The notes under the pieces: model-generated
Database searches by the model: none
The model's input: the letters and a program-made list of their open reading frames with translations, nothing else
Told to the model about the DNA's origin: nothing
Shown: positions 14,579 to 21,999 of the stretch, in pieces
How the letters are laid out: the number at the start of each line of letters is the position of its first letter
How positions within the stretch are numbered: the stretch's first letter is position 1
From: a virus
DNA length: 28,360 bases
Direction: 5' to 3' (one strand)
Virus record (IMG/VR): IMGVR_UViG_3300044638_008785
Coordinates: 1 to 28,360 of that record
Translations under genes and position numbers: made by a program

Positions 14579-15571
14579 TTATTTTTTATAACAGATTGTC
14601 ACATCCATGTTTTTTTCATTTTTAGTTTCAGTTTGGTGTGCCTGGCGTTTTGATGAACCAATAGAAAATTTATTTTGTTCTGAAAATCCTGCTTTTGCGT
14701 GAATATTTTTAACATCCTCTATCATCTTCATCTTGCCGACATTGTGAACATTCCAACATGATACGCCAAAATCGTTTAAATGAGATATGGCCGTAGTTAT
14801 GACTTTTTCCAGCCATCCATCTCGCCAAGTTTCATAGGAGTTGTATTGGTTTTCTGATTGGGCTTTTCCATCTGCATAAATTTCAAGATTAAAATATGGA
14901 GGAGAGGTAAGAATTATATCTACTTTTTTTGTTAAATGATTATTCATATGTTCTGAACCGGTATTATAAATCTCTACTTCATTTTTAATATCTAAAAATT
15001 CAGCAAGTTTATTCAAGTTATTGTAAGTCTCTATATTTGGTTCAAACGCAATATATTTTTTTCCAGCAGCCACTGTTCCTAACATTCTACCGCCCCATCC
15101 AGCACATGGATCTAAAACGGTTTCTCCTGGATATGAAGACACTATTGTTTTTGCCAGATGAGGACGAAACATTGTGTTCTTTGTTAAGCCAGTGCAAAAA
15201 TATATTCCGCGCTTGATCTCTGACAGATATGGAGTTGAATGAGATTTACGATTCCATCGTAATACTTTTACAAGATTTTCTTTGTTCCAAGAGTTTGCAA
15301 AACTTTGGCCTTTTGCATTCTTGATATTATAAAAGTTTGGAAAGAAATGTTCACATAATTTCATTCCAATACGAACAGTTGAATTGCTTGATGTATCTGT
15401 TTGAGAGAAATCTTTTAAATTTTCCCAATCTTTTTTTAATTGTTCTTCTGTATACTGAGTTTTAAAATCTACAAATGTTAATTCTTCGGCCAACATTGGC
15501 AGAATAAATTCAAACTCTTCATCAGTTAATTTACGAGTGCTTTCACGCACATTTAAAAAATTAGAGATCAT
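14579..15571 (-). CDS. DNA methyltransferase, N4-cytosine/N6-adenine type (motif I before TSPPY)
   Basis: A 330-residue enzyme. Motif I is VLDPCAGWGGRMLG (DPC at 154-156), then FEPN at 176-179, then the catalytic TSPPY at 222-226. This is the I-then-IV order of alpha/gamma amino-methyltransferases, and with no large insert between them it fits gamma. TSPPY is commonest in N4-cytosine enzymes. ATG 15571 overlaps the end of the preceding nuclease gene by 11 bases. Together they read as the modification half of a type II system. The recognition site is unknown. Confidence 0.85.
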   Translation of the reverse strand: MISNFLNVRESTRKLTDEEFEFILPMLAEELTFVDFKTQYTEEQLKKDWENLKDFSQTDTSSNSTVRIGMKLCEHFFPNFYNIKNAKGQSFANSWNKENLVKVLRWNRKSHSTPYLSEIKRGIYFCTGLTKNTMFRPHLAKTIVSSYPGETVLDPCAGWGGRMLGTVAAGKKYIAFEPNIETYNNLNKLAEFLDIKNEVEIYNTGSEHMNNHLTKKVDIILTSPPYFNLEIYADGKAQSENQYNSYETWRDGWLEKVITTAISHLNDFGVSCWNVHNVGKMKMIEDVKNIHAKAGFSEQNKFSIGSSKRQAHQTETKNEKNMDVTICYKK

Positions 15572-16133
15572 AAACTTTAATTCCCCACTTGTCCCAATGA
15601 TCCATGCTCAAATTCATCCAAAACTGATCTGACATACTTTTAGAAATTTTAAATTCATTCCAAGTATTTTCTTTGTCTACTGCTTTCCATTGCCCTTTTG
15701 TTTCTATCCAATTTAGATTAGAAACTTTTGGCTGTATTAAAACAAAAATTCTATATTTCTGTCCATCATGTACAAGCGAAAATATTACATCTTCGTGTTT
15801 TTGATCAAGATAATTTAGTTTTTCTTCTATTGTTTTAAGTGAAGTTGTGCGATATGAGGAGATAGAAAGTTTTTTTATTTTCTTTCCTTTTATAACTCCA
15901 GATTTACACGAAATGCTTATTTCTTCACATTTAACATCGGTTCCAGCGCCATGACCGCCCATGTTCCACTGGGAATTTAAACCATTTGATTTAAATGATT
16001 TGTGCAATATTTCTTCCCAAAGAGTTGATGAAACTTTATTATCATAAAGTTCATGATGTTTTATTATTCGTCTTTTTATTTCTTCTATAACTGTATCTTT
16101 TAATAAGATATCTAATTTTAGCTCTTCAAACAT
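15561..16133 (-). CDS. Probable type II restriction endonuclease (PD-(D/E)XK type)
   Basis: A 190-residue protein coupled to a DNA methyltransferase. WNMGGHGAGTDVKCEEISISCKSG contains D66, then S75-C-K77, the D...SxK form of the PD-(D/E)XK active site; only the catalytic part is conserved-looking. SISSYR after it is a motif I associate with restriction enzymes of this kind. ATG 16133 has CGGAG seven bases upstream, and a dedicated promoter lies 17 bases further. The pairing and the 11-base overlap with the methylase argue for restriction. Cleavage specificity and activity are unproven. Confidence 0.72.
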   Translation of the reverse strand: MFEELKLDILLKDTVIEEIKRRIIKHHELYDNKVSSTLWEEILHKSFKSNGLNSQWNMGGHGAGTDVKCEEISISCKSGVIKGKKIKKLSISSYRTTSLKTIEEKLNYLDQKHEDVIFSLVHDGQKYRIFVLIQPKVSNLNWIETKGQWKAVDKENTWNEFKISKSMSDQFWMNLSMDHWDKWGIKVYDL

Positions 16134-16149
16134 AAACAGCTCCGTTGGT

Positions 16150-16177
16150 AGAATAGCATGCAGATCTGGCTTGTCAA
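16150..16177 (-). promoter_or_regulatory. Sigma-70 promoter of the restriction-modification operon
   Basis: -35 TTGACA (16172-16177), 16-base spacer, -10 TATTCT (16150-16155). The -35 box overlaps the stop codon of the preceding gene, and the start codon of the nuclease is 17 bases after the -10, giving a short leader. Confidence 0.75.
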
Positions 16178-16491
16178 ACGGAGCGTTCTGGAACTTTATT
16201 ATTCTGAACTAAGTCGTTAAATTTTTGGATTCTAACACGATGCTGATGTAATAAAACTATTAAACGATTTGTGTCATCTTCGCCGAGGTTTACAACATCC
16301 CAATGACCATAGCGACACTTATAGCCAAAAATATATTTTATAGCAGTTGTTATTTTGCTAAATATATTTTTTGGCTGAATGAGTTGGAAATGAAAAAATA
16401 ATTCTGGTGGGAAGTTATCTTCACTTTCTTCACTTGTTACACAAAATGTATGCTCTTTGCTGGAACATGTGCATTCAAAATAATCATTCAT
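16174..16491 (-). CDS. Conserved phage protein, function unknown
   Basis: A 105-residue protein. The N-terminus MNDYFECTCSSKEHTF and the later FGYKCRYGHWDVV contain paired Cys/His residues that could bind a metal, and the middle (IFSKITTAIKYIFGYK) is amphipathic. I recall similar small proteins in many tailed phages, none with a known role. ATG 16491 overlaps the previous stop as ATGA, ruling out the longer frame. The stop codon is inside the -35 box of the restriction operon. Confidence 0.7.
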   Translation of the reverse strand: MNDYFECTCSSKEHTFCVTSEESEDNFPPELFFHFQLIQPKNIFSKITTAIKYIFGYKCRYGHWDVVNLGEDDTNRLIVLLHQHRVRIQKFNDLVQNNKVPERSV

Positions 16492-16730
16492 ACAGGTTGC
16501 ACCCATTTTTCTAAATGTAATTCTTCTTCTGTGCAATTGTCATGAAAGCCCAACCAAATTTGTTGATGCGATTTTATAAATTTAAATATATCTTCAAAAT
16601 CACCACTAATAAGATAAACTCTTCCAGTAATACCTTGTTGAGTAGTATATTTTCCACAATCCTTTTCTACAAGAAGCGGAGGTAGGATAGGTTTGGTATA
16701 CTTATCCATAAATACAAATAAACTATACAT
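16488..16730 (-). CDS. Small hypothetical protein
   Basis: An 80-residue protein with no recognised domain, start ATG 16730 preceded by GAGA. It contains a central GRVYLISGDFEDIFKFI beta-alpha segment and an acidic C-terminal part. It sits 13 bases after the metallopeptidase gene and overlaps the next gene as ATGA, so it belongs to the same small operon. Confidence 0.6.
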   Translation of the reverse strand: MYSLFVFMDKYTKPILPPLLVEKDCGKYTTQQGITGRVYLISGDFEDIFKFIKSHQQIWLGFHDNCTEEELHLEKWVQPV

Positions 16731-16743
16731 TTTTTATCTCGTT

Positions 16744-17337
16744 TCAAAAACAGGTTTCTAATAATAATTTTAACTGCTTTTTGTTAGGTTTTAAAGATTT
16801 TGTAAATGTTTTAGGCATTGAATTAAACACAAGAGAGGTTCTGGATGGTGGTGTTTTAAACCATTTTCTTGTAATTTTTGCTGCTGCAAATCCAAGAACA
16901 TAACTGTTTGCTTTCTGAATATAAAGTTTTTCATCTTTATAAAGTTTGTATTCTTTTATTAATTTTAAAGCTCGCTTTTCACAATCAAGTTCACATTTTT
17001 GTATTAATTCACAAACTTTATCAAGTTTTTTCTTTGATAAATTTTTTCTGCCATCAATCCATTCATCAAAAAGAACATAAGCCTCTGATGTATCTTTGTC
17101 AAGAAATTTATTTTCTTTCCATTGACAAAAATGACCATACTCATGGGCAAGCACGGTCAACCATTCATCACAATAAATTGCAACATTTAATTGTCTATCG
17201 TCATCGTTCCAAAATCCAGAAACATCAATCTTTTTTGATAATTTAATTTCATATTTCGGATGGAATATTATTTCAACCCCATGTCTTAGACAGTCTTCTT
17301 GAACTAACTCTAAGAACTTCAGGATTGAATTTTTCAT
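16744..17337 (-). CDS. Zinc metallopeptidase-like protein (HEYGH)
   Basis: A 197-residue protein. LTVLAHEYGHFCQW carries the HExxH zinc motif, and a downstream acidic helix (SEAYVLFDEWIDG) can supply the third ligand. The C-terminus is basic (Lys-rich, KSLKPNKKQLKLL). Similar putative peptidases occur in T4-like phages without known targets. No signal peptide is seen, so it should act in the cell or virion. The leader just before ATG 17337 includes the ACTATTTAT motif found before several genes here. Confidence 0.75.
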   Translation of the reverse strand: MKNSILKFLELVQEDCLRHGVEIIFHPKYEIKLSKKIDVSGFWNDDDRQLNVAIYCDEWLTVLAHEYGHFCQWKENKFLDKDTSEAYVLFDEWIDGRKNLSKKKLDKVCELIQKCELDCEKRALKLIKEYKLYKDEKLYIQKANSYVLGFAAAKITRKWFKTPPSRTSLVFNSMPKTFTKSLKPNKKQLKLLLETCF

Positions 17338-17366
17338 ATAGATAAATAGTTTCTACATAATAAATT

Positions 17367-17440
17367 TGGTGGACCGGGAGAGAATCGAACTCTCAATTGA
17401 AGCTTGCAAAGCTACCGTTATCCCATTTAACTACCAGCCC
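17367..17440 (-). tRNA. tRNA-Ala (TGC)
   Basis: Acceptor GGGCTGG/CCGGTCC with G-T and T-G wobbles, anticodon loop TTTGCAA giving TGC, T-arm GAGAG-TTCGATT-CTCTC, discriminator A and encoded CCA. The anticodon stem GTAGC/GCTTC has one T-T mismatch. Confidence 0.88.
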
Positions 17441-17446
17441 AAAAAG

Positions 17447-17534
17447 TGGCGGACAGGGTGAGATTCGAACTCACGATACCTCTCGGTATGCCGGGTTAGT
17501 AATCCGGTGCCTTCAGCCACTCGGCCACCTGTCC
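17447..17534 (-). tRNA. tRNA-Ser with anticodon ACT
   Basis: An 88-base class II tRNA: acceptor GGACAGG/CCTGTCC, serine-like TGGCCGAGTGGC D arm, long variable arm (ATACCGAGAGGTAT), T-arm GTGAG-TTCGAAT-CTCAC, discriminator G and encoded CCA. The anticodon stem is CCGG/CCGG plus an A-C pair, and the loop TTACTAA gives ACT at 34-36 where GCT is usual in bacteria. Confidence 0.88.
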
Positions 17535-17539
17535 TTAAA

Positions 17540-17791
17540 TCATCGCGGTGGAAAAACAACTTTTACCATAACTAATTTAAATTCATCCTTACTATCTTTA
17601 TTCCAAAGCAAACTATCTACCATTCTACCAAGCCAATTCCTTCTTACAAGTGTTACAGAATAATTTTTCTTTATCAAATCACCTTGCTCTGGTGTTAAAA
17701 ATTTTTCAGAAACAAGAGCATCAACAAAACCTTCTTTTACAAGATTAAAATTAATTGGCAAACTTTCATCATATTGAACAATCTGTGACAT
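17540..17791 (-). CDS. Small hypothetical protein
   Basis: An 83-residue protein, start ATG 17791 with AGAGAGAAA upstream. The C-terminal half, after NYSVTLVRRNWLGRMVDSL, is basic and beta-like. No family is recognised. It lies between the aberrant Leu-like tRNA and tRNA-Ser, with its stop 5 bases before the tRNA-Ser 5' end, so it is probably part of a tRNA-processed transcript. Confidence 0.6.
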   Translation of the reverse strand: MSQIVQYDESLPINFNLVKEGFVDALVSEKFLTPEQGDLIKKNYSVTLVRRNWLGRMVDSLLWNKDSKDEFKLVMVKVVFPPR

Positions 17792-17818
17792 ATTATTTCT
17801 CTCTTAAATTAAGTCCGG

Positions 17819-17901
17819 TGTTTAACTCGGATTCGAACCGAGATGCCATTTCGGCGCTGTAAACTACTTTACAGTGAGTCTACCAATTCCTCCAGTAAAC
17901 A
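17819..17901 (-). tRNA. Aberrant tRNA-Leu-like gene (anticodon uncertain, no CCA)
   Basis: Acceptor TGTTTAC/TTAAACA (6 of 7 pairs), U8, D stem GAG/CTC with a leucine-type AATTGG loop, long variable arm (GCC/GGC) and T-arm CTCGG-TTCGAAT-CCGAG. The anticodon stem CTGTA/TACAG closes an 8-base loop AAGTAGTT, so no normal T33 plus anticodon can be placed; TAG (Leu) is closest by alignment. Discriminator is C and the next bases are CGG, unlike all other tRNAs here. A tyrosine reading (CTGTAAA loop) needs two stem mismatches. Confidence 0.6.
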
Positions 17902-17909
17902 CAAGACAG

Positions 17910-17984
17910 TGGTGACACCACAGAGATTCGAACTCTGATATGGAGCTTGAAAGGCTCCTGTCCTGACCATTAGACGATGGTGCC
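17910..17984 (-). tRNA. tRNA-Glu (TTC)
   Basis: Acceptor GGCACCA/TGGTGTC, D arm GTCTAATGGTCAGGAC, anticodon arm GGAGC-CTTTCAA-GCTCC giving TTC, T-arm CAGAG-TTCGAAT-CTCTG, discriminator A and encoded CCA. Its 5' end touches the T run of a terminator hairpin. Confidence 0.93.
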
Positions 17985-18007
17985 AAAAAGGCACATTTTC
18001 ATGTGCC
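17985..18007 (-). terminator. Rho-independent terminator abutting tRNA-Glu
   Basis: Minus-strand stem GGCACAT / ATGTGCC, GAAA tetraloop, then five T that run straight into the first base of tRNA-Glu. It ends the transcript of the small tail-anchored protein; read-through would be needed for tRNA-Glu unless it has its own start. Confidence 0.8.
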
Positions 18008-18013
18008 AAAATA

Positions 18014-18256
18014 TCACTTTTTACGCAGTTTAACAACAGCAACAGCAAGAAGTGCAAGGACCAATACGCCTACAACTCCTGTTGTTGGTGTGAGTTCAAG
18101 ACTTCCTTTTGTATCAGTTACTTCAACCTCTACTCCGTCAACAGAGACGGCAACATCTGGTTGTTCACCTTCGCCTTCTCCAGCAGTTACAGGGACAGTT
18201 TCTACAGCTGGTTCTACTGGTGTTTCAACCGGTGGTGTTTGAGTTACAGTTTCCAT
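18014..18256 (-). CDS. Small acidic tail-anchored protein with sorting-signal-like end
   Basis: An 80-residue protein starting at ATG 18256, with GAAGGAG at ideal spacing. Residues 1-55 are Thr/Pro/Val/Glu-rich and probably unstructured. The C-terminus is LTPTTG, a hydrophobic helix (VVGVLVLALLAVAVV) and KLRKK. This is the layout of an LPxTG-type sorting signal or a tail anchor, but there is no signal peptide. A tail anchor in the inner membrane is the safer reading. No function can be assigned. Confidence 0.65.
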   Translation of the reverse strand: METVTQTPPVETPVEPAVETVPVTAGEGEGEQPDVAVSVDGVEVEVTDTKGSLELTPTTGVVGVLVLALLAVAVVKLRKK

Positions 18257-18614
18257 TTTTTTCTCCTTCAAAATAATTTACAATGTTATATTTTTTGATA
18301 GAAACAGAATATTCCAATCTATCAATTCCTAACAGAGCAGCGGCTTCGCGATCTGATCTGGTAGCAGAGGCAGCATACATCAACAGCGCGGCTTTGGCAA
18401 CATCTTTGAGACTTTTATAGATCGGTAATCCAAAAAGTGGTGCGCCTGCGGCCTTAATTGCTAATTCAAGTTTCAAACCCATTAATTCTTCCATCGTCAA
18501 GGAATTTAACATTACTTCAAATTGTTCGGATATTTTACCATCCCGTTTTAATTTTTTGGAAAGTGAATAATGTTCACGCTTTCCTTGAATTTTTCTTTTC
18601 TTCTTCCAAGTCAC
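18225..18614 (-). CDS. Fis-like helix-turn-helix protein
   Basis: A 129-residue protein from GTG 18614 (start uncertain, weak signal). The N-terminus is very basic. A central helical part (LTMEELMGLKLELAI) is followed by SDREAAALLGIDRLEYSVSIKKY, which resembles the C-terminal helix-turn-helix of Fis/NtrC-type proteins. It may bind DNA as a regulator or an organiser. It overlaps the NMAD1-like gene by 41 bases and the tail-anchored gene by 32 bases, so all three are coupled. Confidence 0.6.
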   Translation of the reverse strand: MTWKKKRKIQGKREHYSLSKKLKRDGKISEQFEVMLNSLTMEELMGLKLELAIKAAGAPLFGLPIYKSLKDVAKAALLMYAASATRSDREAAALLGIDRLEYSVSIKKYNIVNYFEGEKNGNCNSNTTG

Positions 18615-18873
18615 TTACTAATCCTAACAGGGCATAGCCCGCAATATCACGATATGGACTTTCACCAAAAGCATCTTTTCTGGTCGCTATACGAAACAGT
18701 TTATCAATGATTCTGGTGATTGTTAATAGATCGCGATAGTTTTCTGGTTTAACACCATCGGGAAATAAAATTTTTATTATTTCTTCGCTCTTTGAAAAAC
18801 TATCACCATAAGCATCTTGTTTTTCTTTTACAAGTTTTCCTAATTCAGTAGCAGTTTTTATATAGTCTCTCAT
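18574..18873 (-). CDS. Nucleotide-modification-associated domain 1 (DUF1599-like) protein
   Basis: A 99-residue all-alpha protein. KQDAYGDSFSKSEEII, then ITRIIDKLFRIATRKD, then SPYRDIAGYALLGL matches the DUF1599/NMAD1 pattern, a MazG-like family predicted to act on modified nucleotides or precursors. The start is ATG 18873. It precedes the Fis-like gene on one transcript. If this phage carries modified bases, no other dedicated hypermodification gene is visible here. The family assignment is from memory of the pattern and is moderately sure. Confidence 0.6.
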   Translation of the reverse strand: MRDYIKTATELGKLVKEKQDAYGDSFSKSEEIIKILFPDGVKPENYRDLLTITRIIDKLFRIATRKDAFGESPYRDIAGYALLGLVSDLEEEKKNSRKA

Positions 18874-18915
18874 ATTGAGAATAATCTATCATTCTAAAAA
18901 CTGCTTGTAAAGATA

Positions 18916-21900
18916 CTATTTTCTCCTCTTTCTTTCCATAACTGGATTTGGGGATGCCGGTGGTGGTTGTTCTGGCGTTGAAGATGGAAGTTGAGAAGTT
19001 GTATCGCCTTCTGGTGGAGTTGAATCCAGTTTTTGTTTTTCTTTTTCATACGAAGCAGTTGTTGGTTCTTCAACAGCAGTTTTCATATCATCTTCAAAAA
19101 TATCCATGTGCAATAATTGATTTGTTATAAGGTATTCTGAGAATGCATCTTTATCACGTGGGTCTGAAAGAACATCATATGCATCTTTTATTTGTTTTTG
19201 TATTTTATTAAATGTTTTTTCAGACATATCACGACCAGTTGTATCAAGACCATCATCTTCCACTTCTGGCTCTGGTTTTAATTCTGGTTCTGGTTTTGGC
19301 TTATTCTTTTTAGCGAAAGGATCAATAAATCTTGGATCTGCTTTTGCAGCCTGACGGGCTTGGCTTAATTCCTCTTCGTTTTCTTGCTCTTTAAGTTCAA
19401 CATCAACAGAAATTTTTTCTTCTGGTGTTTCTGCGGTTCTTAACAAATCTTTTGTTTTTTTAACAAGATGCGCTCTAAATGAACTTCTTTGTTCTTTGCT
19501 GGTTGTTAATTGTTTATAACTATTTTCAATTGTAGGAACAATTTTTTTAAGAAGATCTCTCAATACATTAATACCAGTAATTGGATGAGGTGGTTCTTCG
19601 TCTTTTTCTTGGAGGAGCTTACGAATAACGCCACGAAGTTGCTGTTCTTCTTGTAGAATTTTTTCTTCGCGTTCTTTCATTTTGCGCTTTAAACCTTCGC
19701 GAATTATTTTGCGTAATTTAATTTCTTCTACAAATTCTTTTCGGTTAATCATGAATTGTTCCTCTTGCATAATTAGTATTTTTATTTTTTCTTTTCTGGA
19801 GGGTTCGTCATCTCGTTTTTGAACTGATGTTCCAAGTCGTGATGTATTTCCACCGCCACCGGGACCACGTTGTGAATAGTTTACGAACTCTTGTTCTAAC
19901 TGTTCCTCTTTTTTTCCTGAACCTATCGGCGCACCGTGAAGTCCACCACCACCTGATGCTGACATTTCTTCCAAATCTTGTTCTTCTTTGAGAGATTTGA
20001 AATATTCTACTTGACGTAATCGTTTCTTCGCTCCGTTACGACTATTATAGCATCCAAGTTTTTTTCTTTTTCCTTCTTTGGTTTTCTTTTTTGAGAAAAC
20101 ACACCACTTATTGCCTGATTTTTGTATAACTTCAGCCAACAAAGAAGGGGAGACAGGTTCCAGAAATTTTTTTTTATCGCCATCAACTACTTCAATTCTG
20201 GAACGAATAAGGTTCATCAACTGAATACCTTCTTCAAGTTCAAGACGACCGGCAACACCCTTCATAAAAGCGTCTATATCGCCTTGTATTGCAGCCTCTC
20301 GCATTTTGCTTGCCGACATACTGGCTGCGCCTTCGCCTTCGTCCAAACGCTCTCCAGCTGAAACTATTTCAATTAAATTAAAACTATAATCTTTATTGTT
20401 ATATTTATTTAATATTTCAAACTGTTCTTTACGATCTGAACCAACAACTAATTTTAAATTCTTATAACCTTTATTAGAGAAGTATTTAGCAGCCTCTATA
20501 ATAGTATTAATTTGAGAAGAATTGATCACATTGTTAGTATATTCAGGAAAGATTTTATTAATGTAAGTGATCTTTTCCTGAATTGTCAATGGATTTTTTT
20601 CTTTATCAGTTGTTTTAGTTGGAATAATAAAAAAATCTGCTTTACTTTGTTTTGCCAAATCACTACCAAACTTAAATACAACTTCATGACCAATAGTTGG
20701 CGGATTAAATCTGCCCCACGAAAGAACTGCAGTTTTATTTTCATTCATAGTAATAAGAGTTTTTAAAGGAGCAACATTACCACGCTGGTAATTCATCATT
20801 CCAAGAATTTGGTTGATAGGAGAAAACAAGCCAGTAATTTTATAAATATTATTGTTATACTTAAATACAATACCTTCACAGCCTAAATTTATATTGTCAA
20901 TGTTTTTAATTTTTTTAAACTGATTATTTAAAAAATTTTGTGCTTCTGGATTTTGTGAACTTCCAACGATGTCAAATATTTCTTGCAATTTGCTCTTCAA
21001 TCTATTTGACTCTTGTATTGTATCTTTAATAGATTTACTTTTAAATTCTTTTAATACACCAGTTCCAAATTCAGTTATTATTTCTTCTATTGGTGAAACT
21101 GCTTCTTTTAAGAGTTTTCTTTCTGAGTTAATTAAATTTCTTACTTTTTCAGTAAGTTCAATTAAATTTTCTTTAATTAAAGTTTCATAAACATGTTTTG
21201 CTGTAACACCTTCTGCTCTCATCAGTCTTTCTAAGAGTTTAATTTTACATTTTCTTGTAAGTTCTGGAATTTGTTTTGATACTTCTTCATCAAGGCGAGA
21301 CAAAACATATTCAGCCAAAGGTGAACCTTCAGAAACAGAATATTTATTTATTTCATTTTGTAAGTTTTTTACAGCGTTTTCATAGCATGATTTATCTTTT
21401 AGTTCATCAATTTTTCTTAAAGGATTTGTTTCAAAAATAAAATTATTTCCAAGATCTTCGTTTAATTGACTATTTTCAGTTAATAATTTTTCTAATTTTA
21501 GAAACTCTTCTTTTAATGTTTCTTGAACTATAGTTTTATTAAATTTATTTTCTTTTAAATGACCAGAACGATGAACTATGATCCTTGGACGATCATAAAG
21601 TAATATATTTGGATTTTTAGGATCAATTATTTCACAATTGTAATAATAATTTGCATTTGGACCAAATATTTTTACTTGTTCATCAATTCTGATCTTTTTA
21701 ACAACGTTTTCAAAAGCCTTAACGGCTTCTGTAATAGAAGCAATAAATTCTTTTCTTTCTGAAAGGAGATTTATGTTTTCTAAAGTTATTCCACCTTCAT
21801 TAATATTTTTATAGTTTCTTGCTGCTCGTGCTTTTCCATCCATAACAGAATAAGATAAATGGAGACAAACCCCATCTAATTTTTCTGTCACCATCATTTT

Positions 21901-21996
21901 TCCAGATGATATTTTTGAAAAAATATCTTTAACTTCTTTAAATGTTAAAGACAGATCTTCGTATAGTGATTCCATGTGACCAGCAGCGCCGCCCAT
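18916..21996 (-). CDS. Ligase-type nucleotidyltransferase / NMNAT-like fusion with virion-type tail
   Basis: A 1026-residue multidomain protein. Residues 30-400 have motifs of the covalent nucleotidyltransferase (DNA/RNA ligase) superfamily: K39-L-D-G, YNCEII (Glu 122), CEGIVFK (374-379) and YKITG (385-389). Residues 424-590 form an HIGH-type nucleotidylyltransferase: GRFNPPTIGH (428-437), VVGSDRKEQF and SASKMREAA (561-569), as in NMNAT. Then WCVFSKKK...KLGCYNSRNGAKKRLRQ (630-662, quoted in part), a Gly-rich linker, coiled-coil LRKIIREGL/LRGVIRKLL repeats and a Pro-rich acidic tail. AAGGAAT precedes ATG 21996. Function, possibly NAD or RNA-end repair carried in the virion, is inference. Confidence 0.8.
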   Translation of the reverse strand: MGGAAGHMESLYEDLSLTFKEVKDIFSKISSGKMMVTEKLDGVCLHLSYSVMDGKARAARNYKNINEGGITLENINLLSERKEFIASITEAVKAFENVVKKIRIDEQVKIFGPNANYYYNCEIIDPKNPNILLYDRPRIIVHRSGHLKENKFNKTIVQETLKEEFLKLEKLLTENSQLNEDLGNNFIFETNPLRKIDELKDKSCYENAVKNLQNEINKYSVSEGSPLAEYVLSRLDEEVSKQIPELTRKCKIKLLERLMRAEGVTAKHVYETLIKENLIELTEKVRNLINSERKLLKEAVSPIEEIITEFGTGVLKEFKSKSIKDTIQESNRLKSKLQEIFDIVGSSQNPEAQNFLNNQFKKIKNIDNINLGCEGIVFKYNNNIYKITGLFSPINQILGMMNYQRGNVAPLKTLITMNENKTAVLSWGRFNPPTIGHEVVFKFGSDLAKQSKADFFIIPTKTTDKEKNPLTIQEKITYINKIFPEYTNNVINSSQINTIIEAAKYFSNKGYKNLKLVVGSDRKEQFEILNKYNNKDYSFNLIEIVSAGERLDEGEGAASMSASKMREAAIQGDIDAFMKGVAGRLELEEGIQLMNLIRSRIEVVDGDKKKFLEPVSPSLLAEVIQKSGNKWCVFSKKKTKEGKRKKLGCYNSRNGAKKRLRQVEYFKSLKEEQDLEEMSASGGGGLHGAPIGSGKKEEQLEQEFVNYSQRGPGGGGNTSRLGTSVQKRDDEPSRKEKIKILIMQEEQFMINRKEFVEEIKLRKIIREGLKRKMKEREEKILQEEQQLRGVIRKLLQEKDEEPPHPITGINVLRDLLKKIVPTIENSYKQLTTSKEQRSSFRAHLVKKTKDLLRTAETPEEKISVDVELKEQENEEELSQARQAAKADPRFIDPFAKKNKPKPEPELKPEPEVEDDGLDTTGRDMSEKTFNKIQKQIKDAYDVLSDPRDKDAFSEYLITNQLLHMDIFEDDMKTAVEEPTTASYEKEKQKLDSTPPEGDTTSQLPSSTPEQPPPASPNPVMERKRRK

Positions 21997-21999
21997 ATT

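Noticed and set aside
18003-18242. Plus-strand Ser/Thr-rich open frame
   Set aside because: It is antisense to the tail-anchored gene, overlaps a terminator and lacks a ribosome-binding site.
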